Source of the DNA: CAYVFC01 sp964450715
GTDB lineage: Bacteria > Myxococcota_A > Polyangia > Polyangiales > JAFGIB01
Reading direction: 5' to 3'
Assembly: GCA_964450715.1 (NCBI GenBank)
Contig: CAYVFC010000141.1
Span: 1 to 21,181 of the forward strand
DNA length: 21,181 nucleotides
In this document: positions 6,673 through 15,087 of the stretch, in pieces
Position numbering within the stretch: the first letter of the stretch is position 1
Layout of the letters: each line of letters begins with the position of its first letter
Program-made: the position numbers and the translations under genes
The notes under the pieces: model-generated
Databases searched by the model: none
What the model was told of the DNA's origin: nothing
Seen by the model: the letters and a program-made list of their open reading frames with translations, nothing else

Positions 6673-8325
6673 GTGAGGATCTTCCTCTATCTCCTGCGCT
6701 CGGCAGCGGGGGTGCTGCTGGTGGTCAGCGTCGCGGCGCTGCTCTACGGTGGTCTGAACGCGGGGCTTATCGCGATGGTGCACGCGGCGCTGAGCGACCC
6801 GAAGCGCATCGGCCTGATGCACGCGCTGGGCTTTGCGGCGCTGGTGATCGGCAGGCTCGCCACCGGCTACCTGTCGGAGATGACACTGCTCCGCTACGCC
6901 CAACGATCGATGGCCGAGCTCAGGCGGTCGTTGATCCGCAAGCTGCTCGCGGTACCGCTGCGGCGCTTCGAGCTGGCGGGCACGGCCCGCGTCTATGCCT
7001 CGCTCACCGATGACGTGGCAATGGTCAACGGCGCGCTGTTCGCGCTGCCCGGATTCATCGTCGCGCTGGCCATGCTGGCCGGCGGCGCGGCCTACCTGCT
7101 CTACCTCTCGCCGCTACCGCTGCTCTGGATCGGACTGCTGGCCCTTCTGGGCACGGCCGCCTACCGGATCGCTGCCCGTAGCGCCCGCGCCTACTTCGAG
7201 CGGGCGCGCGACGACCAGGACCGGCTCTACGCCCTGTTTCGCGCGCTGACCGAAGGCAGCAAGGAGCTCAAGCTCAACGCGAAACGGCGAGCGGCCTTCA
7301 TGCAGGGCGAGGTCCAGCCAGGGACCGAGTCGCTAGTGGAAAACATGATCGCCGCCCATAACCGCTACTTCGCCGCGCGGGCCACCAGCAGCCTCTTCTT
7401 CTTTCTACTGGTGGGATTGCTGCTCTTTTTACTTCCCATTTGGCAAGAGCAGAGCGCTCACGTGCTGTCGGGCTACCTGCTCACCTGCCTCTTTCTCATG
7501 GGCCCGTTCAACACCGCCGCCCGCATCGGCCCGGTCTTCTCGCAGGGGGCGATCGCTCTCGATCGGATCGAAAAGCTGGGGCTGAGCCTGGACGACGAGC
7601 CGACCGAGGCCGCCGCCGACCCCAGCGCGGCGACCGCCGTCTGGAAGCGCATCGAGATCGCGGCGGTCACCCTGGCCTACCGGCAGAATGACGGTGACAC
7701 CGGCTTCGTGCTCGGTCCCGTCGATCTGGCTCTATCTCCGGGCGAGCTCTTGTTCATCACCGGCGGTAACGGCAGCGGCAAGAGCACGCTGGCCAAGCTG
7801 ATCGCCGGGCTGTACCAGCCGGACGCGGGCGAGATCCGGCTGGACGGAAAGCCGATCGACGACGCCGATCGCGACGCCTACCGGCAGCTGTTCTCGGCGC
7901 TGTTCAGCGACTTCTTCCTCTTCGATTCGCTGCTCGGGTTGGAAGCGCCCGATCTCGACGGGCGCGCGGCCGGCTTCCTGCAGCTGCTGCGGCTCGACCA
8001 CAAGGTCACGGTCAGCTCGGGCGCTCTTTCCTGCACCGATCTCTCGCAGGGACAGCGCAAACGCCTGGCCTTGTTGACCGCACTGCTGGAGGACCGACCG
8101 GTCTACCTCTTCGACGAGTGGGCCGCCGACCAGGATCCGGAATTCAAGAGTATATTCTACAGCCAGCTCGTCCCCGCGCTGGTCCGGCAGGGCAAGACCG
8201 CCATCGTCATCACCCACGACGACCGCTACTTCCACCTGGCCGACCGCCTGCTGGTGATGGAGGAGGGGCGCGTCGCCCGCGTCGAGGAGCGGGCGGGGGA
8301 CGGGAGGTGCTCGGGTACGCCTTGA
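6673..8325 (+). CDS. Cyclic-peptide-type ABC exporter (SyrD/PvdE/YojI family)
   Basis: The 550-residue protein fuses six predicted membrane helices (about 10-36, 50-68, 122-145, 148-168, 238-257, 265-283) to an ATPase domain. The ATPase shows Walker A GGNGSGKS (364-371), signature LSQGQ (457-461), Walker B VYLFDE (477-482) and the switch His515 (ITHDD). FSDFFLFD in the Q-loop region and FDEWAADQDP after Walker B are hallmarks of the SyrD/PvdE/YojI branch, whose members export lipopeptides, siderophore precursors or microcin J25. It probably acts as an inner-membrane homodimer. The GTG at 6673 is the only start available after the stop at 6607; it lacks a clear Shine-Dalgarno. No peptide synthetase or precursor gene is adjacent, so the substrate is unknown. 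Confidence 0.93.
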   Translation: MRIFLYLLRSAAGVLLVVSVAALLYGGLNAGLIAMVHAALSDPKRIGLMHALGFAALVIGRLATGYLSEMTLLRYAQRSMAELRRSLIRKLLAVPLRRFELAGTARVYASLTDDVAMVNGALFALPGFIVALAMLAGGAAYLLYLSPLPLLWIGLLALLGTAAYRIAARSARAYFERARDDQDRLYALFRALTEGSKELKLNAKRRAAFMQGEVQPGTESLVENMIAAHNRYFAARATSSLFFFLLVGLLLFLLPIWQEQSAHVLSGYLLTCLFLMGPFNTAARIGPVFSQGAIALDRIEKLGLSLDDEPTEAAADPSAATAVWKRIEIAAVTLAYRQNDGDTGFVLGPVDLALSPGELLFITGGNGSGKSTLAKLIAGLYQPDAGEIRLDGKPIDDADRDAYRQLFSALFSDFFLFDSLLGLEAPDLDGRAAGFLQLLRLDHKVTVSSGALSCTDLSQGQRKRLALLTALLEDRPVYLFDEWAADQDPEFKSIFYSQLVPALVRQGKTAIVITHDDRYFHLADRLLVMEEGRVARVEERAGDGRCSGTP

Positions 8326-8388
8326 TCGTTGCCAGGTTGCTGGCGTCTCGTGGGGGCGCGGGTCGGCCGGGGCCGGGTGGCGGGGGTC

Positions 8389-8447
8389 GCGCGGGTTGCA
8401 TTGGCCCGCCCTCGAAGGCTATTGGACTGGCGGGCCGCAACCCGCGC
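8389..8447. terminator. Long hairpin between convergent genes
   Basis: GCGCGGGTTGC (8389-8399) plus GGCCCGCC (8403-8410) pair with GGCGGGCC (8429-8436) plus GCAACCCGCGC (8437-8447). This makes 19 base pairs with one 3-nt bulge and an 18-nt loop. It sits between the exporter stop (8325) and the DinB-like gene stop (8455) in a convergent arrangement. No U-tract follows on either strand, so it is either a Rho-dependent or structural 3' end, or a small palindromic repeat. Confidence 0.6.
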
Positions 8448-8454
8448 TCTGGCC

Positions 8455-8955
8455 TCACCCGGCCAGGTTGCTCTTCCAAGCCCCGAGGATCTGCCGCGCC
8501 ATGACGAACTCCCCGAGGTGGTAGGCGTTGTGATCGATGATGATGAGGGTCGAGCGCAGGATGCTGCGGTTCTGCATGTGCGCCACCGGCGCCAGCAGGT
8601 TGGTTTCGGGATCGTTCAGCAACTCGACGAAGTCTCGCCGATCGTCCAGGTAGCGTCGAACCGTTCTCTCCCAGCCCTTCCGGTCGGTCGTCTCGTCCGG
8701 CGCGGGCCAGAACTGCTTCGGCCACTCCGGGGAGACGTATTCCGGGTCGCGGATGTACTCGAACATGTCCTTCTGCGCCCGACAGAGGTGCTCGATCTGA
8801 TGCCAGAACGAATAGGGCACATGCGGGGGCTTCTCGTTGATCAGCGCGTCCGGGAAATCCGCGATCGCCTGCTCGAAAGAGAGGTGCGCGCCCCTGCCCT
8901 CCAGCCCCGCGATCAGACGCTTGCGCGCCTCCGCGTTCATCGCCTCTGCGGTCAC
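8455..8955 (-). CDS. DinB-like four-helix metal-binding protein
   Basis: The 166-residue protein shows the DinB/YfiT-superfamily pattern. An N-terminal helix has SFWHQIEHL (H52 and H56), and a C-terminal helix has IDHNAYHLGEF (H142 and H146); together they supply a His triad for a divalent metal. Members include thiol-dependent transferases (bacillithiol, mycothiol, glutathione) and many uncharacterised proteins. The substrate here is unknown. The GTG at 8955 is preferred over the ATG at 8940 because AAGGAG lies 9 nt upstream. That Shine-Dalgarno overlaps the stop codon region of the HEAT gene, and only 6 bp separate the two frames, so translation is probably coupled. Confidence 0.8.
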   Translation of the reverse strand: MTAEAMNAEARKRLIAGLEGRGAHLSFEQAIADFPDALINEKPPHVPYSFWHQIEHLCRAQKDMFEYIRDPEYVSPEWPKQFWPAPDETTDRKGWERTVRRYLDDRRDFVELLNDPETNLLAPVAHMQNRSILRSTLIIIDHNAYHLGEFVMARQILGAWKSNLAG

Positions 8956-8961
8956 CGTCGT

Positions 8962-10779
8962 CTACTCCTTGGTCTCCCGGTGACCCCCGCGGTACAGCGC
9001 GCGGTTGATCTTCGCCTTGAGCTCCGCGTCGATCTCCATGCCGGTGATCTTCTCCAGTATCGCGGCCGCCTCCTTGCGCGCGTCCCAGTTGGACTCCATC
9101 AGCGAACGCTCGATCAGGGGCTTGACCAGAGTAGTCTTCTCTTTCATGGGGATGTTCGATCCGATCATCGCGCCCATGGCCTTGATCACGTGGTGCCGGA
9201 CGAACTCGTCTTTGTCCCTTATCGCCTCTATCAGGGGCGGTAGCATCCCGACCTTGAGATCGACCGAGACCTCGGAGGCGGCCAGCACCGCCAGGGCATC
9301 CGACACGCTGCTGCGCACCCAGCGGTTCTCGTCGACCATGGACTTGAAGAGGCGCTCGAACATCTCGACCTTGCGCTTGTCGTCGATATCGGTTCCGAGC
9401 AGCGCACCCAGCGCCTCGACGGTGCGGTTGCGCACCCGCCACTCCTCGTCCGCGAGCGATTCGTACAACGGCGCGATCATTCCCTCCCTGAGCTCGGCCG
9501 AAATCTCCGAGCCGGCCACCTTGACCAGCGCCTCGGCCGCCTTGTCGCGCACCACCGCGTCCTCGTCCCTCATCGCGGCCAGCAGCGGCCCGATCAGCCT
9601 GGCCTTGATCTCCCCGGGCGCGTCCGATTCGGCCAGCTCGATCAGCGTACGCGCGGCGCTCTTGCGGATCTCGGTATCCTCGTCCTGCAGGAACTGCACG
9701 AACAGATCCACCACCTGCAAACGGCTCTCGGACGGGATATCGGTAGTGGCCAGCCGGACCAGGGCCTTGACCGCGCCTTTTCGCATAGCCGGGTCCTGGT
9801 CCTGGAGGCGCGCCACCAGCGGGGCGACCGCCCGCGCCTTCTGTTCGCCCGAAAGCTTGCTGTCGGCGATCCGCTCCAGCGCCTCGATGGCCCCGCCCCT
9901 GAGGTAGCGGTCCTCGCTCTCGAGAGCGGCCAGCAGCGAGGTTATGAGCTTCTGCTTCTGCTCGGCCGAGAGCTCCGCATCGACCAGGCCGGCCAGCACC
10001 GGGGCGGCGTGGGCCGGAATGCTGTCGTTCCAGTGCTTGAGAGCGGCCAGCAGAGGGTCCACCATGGCGGCCTTGGCAGCCGCCGGCAGGCTAGAGCCCG
10101 CCAGCCTCTGCAAGGCTTCCGAGGCGTTGACCCTTATGCTTTGATCGGCGTATCCGAGAGACTCGATGAGGAAGTCGATGGTGTCCGAGCGGGACTTGGG
10201 CGGGATATCGGAGATCGCCAGCTTGACCAGCGCCTCGGACACGCGCTCGCGCACCTCGGCGTGGGAATCGTTCAGGGTGTTGGCCAGCGGCTGAAGGGCC
10301 TTGACCTTGATCCCCGCCGGGATGTCGGATTCGATCAGCCTCCCCAGCGCTCCCGCCGCCGCTTCCCGCACGTCCTTCTCCTCGTCCCCCAGGCACTTGA
10401 CCAGCGGGAGCACGGCCTTGCCCCCGAGCTCGGCGCCGATGCCCGCGCCGGCCAGGTTTCCCAGCGCCGAGGCCGCTCCTCTGCGGACGATACCGTCCCC
10501 GTCCTCGAGCGCCTCGATCAACGGCCCCGCCGTCTTGACCTTGAGCTCGGCCGGCACCTCGGACTCGGTGATCTTGCGCAGCGCCTCGGCCGACGCCCGT
10601 CTGATCCCCTTTTCCGGGTCCTTCAGGCGCTTCAGGTAGCCGTCGATCTCGGCGGCCGGCCCGGAAGCCGCCTGCTGCTCGCCTTGCCTGTCGGAGCAGC
10701 CCGCCGCCGCCGCCCAGAACGCGACGCAAAGCGCGAAGATGATAGAGGTGATTACGCGGGTACTAGAATGTCTGTTCAT
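8962..10779 (-). CDS. HEAT-repeat lipoprotein with uniform 39-residue repeats
   Basis: This 605-residue protein starts with a lipoprotein signal (hydrophobic 10-26, lipobox AAGC, Cys28) and is otherwise almost entirely an alpha-solenoid. A partial repeat (about 44-72) is followed by twelve repeats of exactly 39 residues (73-540), one of 40 (541-580) and a short basic tail. The consensus is roughly SDIPAELKxKxxxPLIxAL, then DEDxxVRxxAAEALxxLAG, with Asp-x-x-x-Val-Arg in the HEAT helix-turn. HEAT solenoids bind proteins; there are no catalytic motifs. It is anchored to a membrane and exposed to the periplasm or surface, so a scaffold or inhibitor role is inferred. The ATG at 10779 has GGGGA upstream. 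It lies 53 bp downstream of isocitrate dehydrogenase and directly upstream of the DinB-like gene. Confidence 0.92.
   Translation of the reverse strand: MNRHSSTRVITSIIFALCVAFWAAAAGCSDRQGEQQAASGPAAEIDGYLKRLKDPEKGIRRASAEALRKITESEVPAELKVKTAGPLIEALEDGDGIVRRGAASALGNLAGAGIGAELGGKAVLPLVKCLGDEEKDVREAAAGALGRLIESDIPAGIKVKALQPLANTLNDSHAEVRERVSEALVKLAISDIPPKSRSDTIDFLIESLGYADQSIRVNASEALQRLAGSSLPAAAKAAMVDPLLAALKHWNDSIPAHAAPVLAGLVDAELSAEQKQKLITSLLAALESEDRYLRGGAIEALERIADSKLSGEQKARAVAPLVARLQDQDPAMRKGAVKALVRLATTDIPSESRLQVVDLFVQFLQDEDTEIRKSAARTLIELAESDAPGEIKARLIGPLLAAMRDEDAVVRDKAAEALVKVAGSEISAELREGMIAPLYESLADEEWRVRNRTVEALGALLGTDIDDKRKVEMFERLFKSMVDENRWVRSSVSDALAVLAASEVSVDLKVGMLPPLIEAIRDKDEFVRHHVIKAMGAMIGSNIPMKEKTTLVKPLIERSLMESNWDARKEAAAILEKITGMEIDAELKAKINRALYRGGHRETKE
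9160..10563 (-). repeat. Twelve in-frame 117-bp coding repeats (HEAT units)
   Basis: The translation divides into twelve consecutive 39-residue units with no insertion or deletion (residues 73-540), which equals twelve 117-bp DNA units. Protein sequence has diverged between units, but conserved positions (Pro4, Pro14-Leu15, Val26-Arg27, Ala33-Leu34, Leu37) hold in most of them. Confidence 0.85.
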
Positions 10780-10832
10780 GGTGCTATCCCCGATTGGTTG
10801 GTCCGGGGATACTACACCAAAAACCGCCTATT

Positions 10833-12203
<1,371 letters not shown>

Positions 12204-12366
12204 AGGTCCTCCTGTCGTCTGAGGTCTGGTTACGCGGGTATGGTCACGGACCCGGTTGCCAACAATTCGCGCAGTTTTTAGGATGTGACGGCACCTCGTG
12301 CAAGGCGCGGCGCCGGCGAACCGGTAACGGCCCGCGAGGAGCGATAGGCGGTACCGAAAGTGGCTC

Positions 12367-13731
12367 CTATCTGACGAGCCGGACCGCCCGTAAAATCTTC
12401 TCCTCGCTGCTCACCGCGTCGAGCCAGGCGATCATCACGGTGCCGTCATTCGCTACCCGTATCGTCGTCCGGCCGCCGTCTGCCGCGGCCTCGGCCACAT
12501 CGATGTGCTCCAGCCCTTCGGGATCCCAGCTCACCCCGGTGTCCACGGCCACCAGGCGAATGCGGGGCGAATCGATATCCGCCCCCGGAAGCGCCCGATA
12601 CGCGATCAGAAAACCGTGCCCGCCGAACCAGGCGATGGAGGCATCGGTCGCCTCGTAAGGAGGCGAGACGATCTTCCGCTCGTCGGCCTTGATGCCGCTC
12701 AGGTCGAAGCTGCGAAAGCGGATCTGCTCGGAGCCGTCGATGGAAATCGAGTAGACCATGGCCCCGGCCCGCTCGTCGCTGGTGATGTCGAGCGAGCCTC
12801 CCGAGTAGCTGTAGCGGCTGAGCAGCTCGGGGTCGGTCCGGGGCAGGCCGTCCGCGTCGAGAAGCTGGAAGTAGAAGCCCCGGTTCTGCTCGCCGAGGTC
12901 CATCCAGCCCACCGCTGCCATCATGAAGGCCGCGGGCGCCAGCGCCAGCTCGTCCGGCTTTCGGCCGTCGCCCAAGCCCACCACGGTCTGCACGGTGCCG
13001 ACGTTCACCCCCAGCACGCTGGTGGAGATGGAGCGCGCGCCCGAGTCCGGCTCGGTAATCCAGGCCAGCAGGTTCTTGCCGTTCAGTGAGATGAGCTGCG
13101 CGCTGTGCTCCGTCTGACCGCTACTGGTGAGCCGCGCGGGCTCCGACTCGGCGGCCAGCTCCATCTGATACAGGCTGTCGCTCCCGTCGCGGTTGTCGGT
13201 CCAGACCAGCCGCCAGTCGTCCTGCCATACCCCGATGGCCGGATACCGGACCAGCGAGCACTGCTGCTGCTCCCGGTTGACCACCGTCCGCGTCTCCTCG
13301 TCCTCGGTCGACGAGCCGATGAAGGTCACGTCCAGGCGCGTCATGCAATCCAGCTCCCGGTCGTGTGCCTGGTAGGCCAGAGCGAAACCGGTCGGGCTCG
13401 CCGCCAAGCAATACCCGTGGTGGTCGAAGATACGATTGTTGCCCGATAGGTCGTACTCGAAGAAGTCCTCGCGCGAGATCTCCAGCTGCCGCGGTTCGTC
13501 GCCCGCGTCGGGCGCAACCGCGCCGGCTTCGACCCCGCCGCCGTCAGACGCGTCCATGGCAGCGCCGCCGTCGCCCGAGCCGTCCTGGCTGGCCCCGGCC
13601 TCGCCCGTGGCCGAGCTGCTGCCCCCCGCGTCATCGCCCGGAGCCGGGGGGGGCGTATCGCCCGAATTGCCGCCCCCGCAACCCAGCGCGCACAAAAAAA
13701 GAAGACAAGCGGTCGCATACCATCGCGTCAT
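12367..13731 (-). CDS. Putative surface lipoprotein with Gly/Ala/Asp-rich linker and beta-propeller-like domain
   Basis: The 454-residue protein begins with a lipoprotein signal (hydrophobic 5-16, Cys18 in ALGC). Residues about 19-80 are a Gly/Ser/Ala/Asp/Pro-rich linker typical of myxobacterial-type exported lipoproteins. The remainder (about 85-454) is rich in beta-strand motifs that recur (GFALAYQ, DDWRLVWTDNRDG, KNLLAWIT, HGFLIAYR, GTVMIAWLD), each resembling one blade of a beta-propeller (WD40/YVTN-like). I do not recognise a specific family or catalytic motif; binding or surface-display roles are inferred. The ATG at 13731 is the natural signal-peptide start. The 163 bp between its stop and the icd start are expected to hold the icd promoter. 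Confidence 0.8.
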   Translation of the reverse strand: MTRWYATACLLFLCALGCGGGNSGDTPPPAPGDDAGGSSSATGEAGASQDGSGDGGAAMDASDGGGVEAGAVAPDAGDEPRQLEISREDFFEYDLSGNNRIFDHHGYCLAASPTGFALAYQAHDRELDCMTRLDVTFIGSSTEDEETRTVVNREQQQCSLVRYPAIGVWQDDWRLVWTDNRDGSDSLYQMELAAESEPARLTSSGQTEHSAQLISLNGKNLLAWITEPDSGARSISTSVLGVNVGTVQTVVGLGDGRKPDELALAPAAFMMAAVGWMDLGEQNRGFYFQLLDADGLPRTDPELLSRYSYSGGSLDITSDERAGAMVYSISIDGSEQIRFRSFDLSGIKADERKIVSPPYEATDASIAWFGGHGFLIAYRALPGADIDSPRIRLVAVDTGVSWDPEGLEHIDVAEAAADGGRTTIRVANDGTVMIAWLDAVSSEEKILRAVRLVR

Positions 13732-14211
13732 GGTATCTCTATGATTCTATCACAATCGGCCGGTCGCGCCGCACCTAGCAAAAGCGAAGGCGCCCCAACC
13801 GACGCACCGGTTCGAGCTGCCGCATTAGCGGCGATTGCGTGGCCGCGCGCGGAATCGCCGAATTCGCAGGCCAACGCGCCCGCGCGACGCCAGCCGTGGC
13901 CTTCGCGATCTCGAGTCTCCGCCGGCTCTATCGGCTCCAATTAGGGTCCGTGACAAAATAACTCGATCGGATTTCGGAGCGCGACGGCCCCGGATGCAAG
14001 GCGCGACGACGAGAAATATTGGGGATATTAAAAAATCGGAGACGTTGTCGTCGGAAACGTACAACGCGGAGCGGGCGCTAGTCCGCGAAGCTGTACGTTT
14101 CCGGCGGCAATACGCAGGGTCCGAAGGACCCGAGTACACGCAGCAGCCGGGGCCGTCCCGCCCGAAAGACGGATGAGTTATTTTGTCACGGACCCTTAGC
14201 GAGCGGTGGGG
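13732..14211. other. Intergenic region holding the MITE-like element
   Basis: These 480 bp separate the two minus-strand lipoprotein genes. The part at 13732-13943 is GC-rich with no convincing gene. An extended -10-like TGATAGAAT occurs on the minus strand at about 13744-13752, but it would leave almost no 5' leader for the lipoprotein gene. The part at 13944-14195 is the palindromic element described separately. Open frames across it are overlapped by its inverted repeats and are not called. Confidence 0.6.
13944..14195. mobile_element. 252-bp MITE-like palindromic element
   Basis: Perfect 21-bp terminal inverted repeats lie at 13944-13964 and 14175-14195; they begin GGGTCCGTGAC. They are flanked by a direct repeat TTA (13941-13943 and 14196-14198), compatible with a 3-bp target duplication. 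Nested inside are an 11-bp inverted pair (13983-13993/14147-14157), a 12-bp pair (14052-14063/14092-14103) and a small palindrome GGGTCC-GAA-GGACCC (14117-14131). There is no transposase gene, so it would be non-autonomous, moved in trans by an unidentified enzyme. It ends 16 bp downstream of the small lipoprotein's stop and could fold into a cruciform or terminate transcription. Confidence 0.85.
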
Positions 14212-14583
14212 TTAGTTGAACGGGAATCCGCGGCTCGGACCGCCGTCGCCCAGGCCACCGCCGTCGAACGGTCCGGTGCCGCTGTCCATGGGGCCCGCGC
14301 CTGCGGCACCCCCGGCGCCACCGGTACCACCGGCGCCGCCCGAGCCGCCCTCCTGCCCGTCGGCGCCCGACTGGCCGGCAGCGCCCGACCCGCCGGCGGA
14401 TCCCGCTTCGCCGCCGTCGATGGATTCACCCTCGCCGCTGGACGCATCCTCCACCCCACCGTCTGGCGCGGGCAGCTCGTCGGTCATGCGGTAGCAGGCC
14501 GGCAGCAGCAGAAGCGCGCCGAGCATACCGGCTACTGCGATCGCCCGCGTTCGCGTCGAAATCCATCCCAGGGCTACGTGCAT
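14212..14583 (-). CDS. Small Gly-rich lipoprotein
   Basis: The 123-residue protein has a lipoprotein signal (hydrophobic 14-28, lipobox LPAC, Cys30). It is followed only by low-complexity sequence: Asp/Glu/Ser-rich to about 60, then Gly/Ala/Ser tandem Gly-Gly-x triplets (about 60-95), and a Gly/Asp/Pro-rich end finishing in GFPFN. There is no catalytic domain. The ATG at 14583 follows GGGAGG with a 6-nt gap, which supports a real gene. It may be a surface spacer, or the remnant of a longer lipoprotein whose folded domain was lost, since the MITE-like element begins 16 bp past its stop. Plus-strand open frames over the same region look like shadows of the GC-rich triplet repeats. Confidence 0.7.
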   Translation of the reverse strand: MHVALGWISTRTRAIAVAGMLGALLLLPACYRMTDELPAPDGGVEDASSGEGESIDGGEAGSAGGSGAAGQSGADGQEGGSGGAGGTGGAGGAAGAGPMDSGTGPFDGGGLGDGGPSRGFPFN

Positions 14584-15087
14584 GACTGGCCTCCCGAGGC
14601 ATCCGATAAAAGCCGGATTGCCGGATCACAGGACAAGTGGGTCGCTACGCCAATTTTAGGCGGAAAAATGGTGGCGGAGGCGAATTCTTCGCCAACTGCC
14701 CGCGCGGCTCGTGACCCGACGGCGCGGCGCCCGACCGCGCGGCACCGTAACAAAACCGACGTTACGTTCGACTTATCCGGCGGAAAGAGCGCCTCCCGCA
14801 ATGCTGAACGTTTACCCACGACCTAGGTTCTGAGCCGCTAATAGGCGCTCGATCTGCGCCGTACCGCCCGACCGCGGGGCGATCGCGCGACCGGGCCGGC
14901 TCCCGGAAAAGGCCTGATACCGGGGTGTCCGCCCCTGTCCCGGGGCGGGCGCTGCCGGGGCGGTGAATGAATATACTAGGAATTCTGGCGTATTATTGGT
15001 AACGACCCCTCGAGAGGGTGTGAAAAAAGGATGCGCGTTTTTTCCACCTTCGAAGACCGAACGATCTCGGGGAGGAAGGATCACGCC
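14584..15087. promoter_or_regulatory. Divergent intergenic region with hairpins and an AT-rich patch
   Basis: These 504 bp separate the divergent lipoprotein genes, and I see no gene in them. A GC hairpin lies at 14929-14948 (CCGCCCC/GGGGCGG, 6-nt loop). Just downstream, about 14966-15000, is the most AT-rich patch of the area, with TATACT (14972-14977) and TATTAT (14991-14996) as possible -10 elements for the plus-strand gene. No good -35 was found. A leader hairpin follows at 15017-15048. Confidence 0.4.
15017..15048 (+). promoter_or_regulatory. Leader hairpin of the Lys/Ala-repeat lipoprotein gene
   Basis: GGTG plus GAAAAAA (15017-15028, one bulged T) pairs with TTTTTTC plus CACC (15038-15048): 11 base pairs with a 9-nt loop. 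It ends 39 nt before the ATG at 15088. The A-arm/U-arm design resembles an intrinsic terminator or attenuator, but the GC part of the stem is only four pairs at its base. Confidence 0.4.

Noticed and set aside
8210..9442. 410-codon minus-strand open frame
   Set aside because: It overlaps the DinB and HEAT genes in another frame and has Gly/Arg/Asp-rich shadow composition; the HEAT and DinB readings have clear family signatures and start sites.
9160..10563. The regular repeats of the HEAT gene and other arrays as a possible CRISPR
   Set aside because: All periodic regions here are in-frame coding repeats or a 7-bp satellite; none has identical 24-40-bp repeats separated by unique spacers, and no cas genes are present.
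13835..14176. 113-codon plus-strand open frame across the MITE-like element
   Set aside because: It lies mostly inside the inverted repeats, is Arg-rich and has no start-site support; the palindromic element explains the sequence.
14206..14826. 206-codon plus-strand open frame opposite the small lipoprotein
   Set aside because: It is antisense to a triplet-repeat coding region; the minus-strand frame has a Shine-Dalgarno, signal peptide and lipobox, while this one has none.
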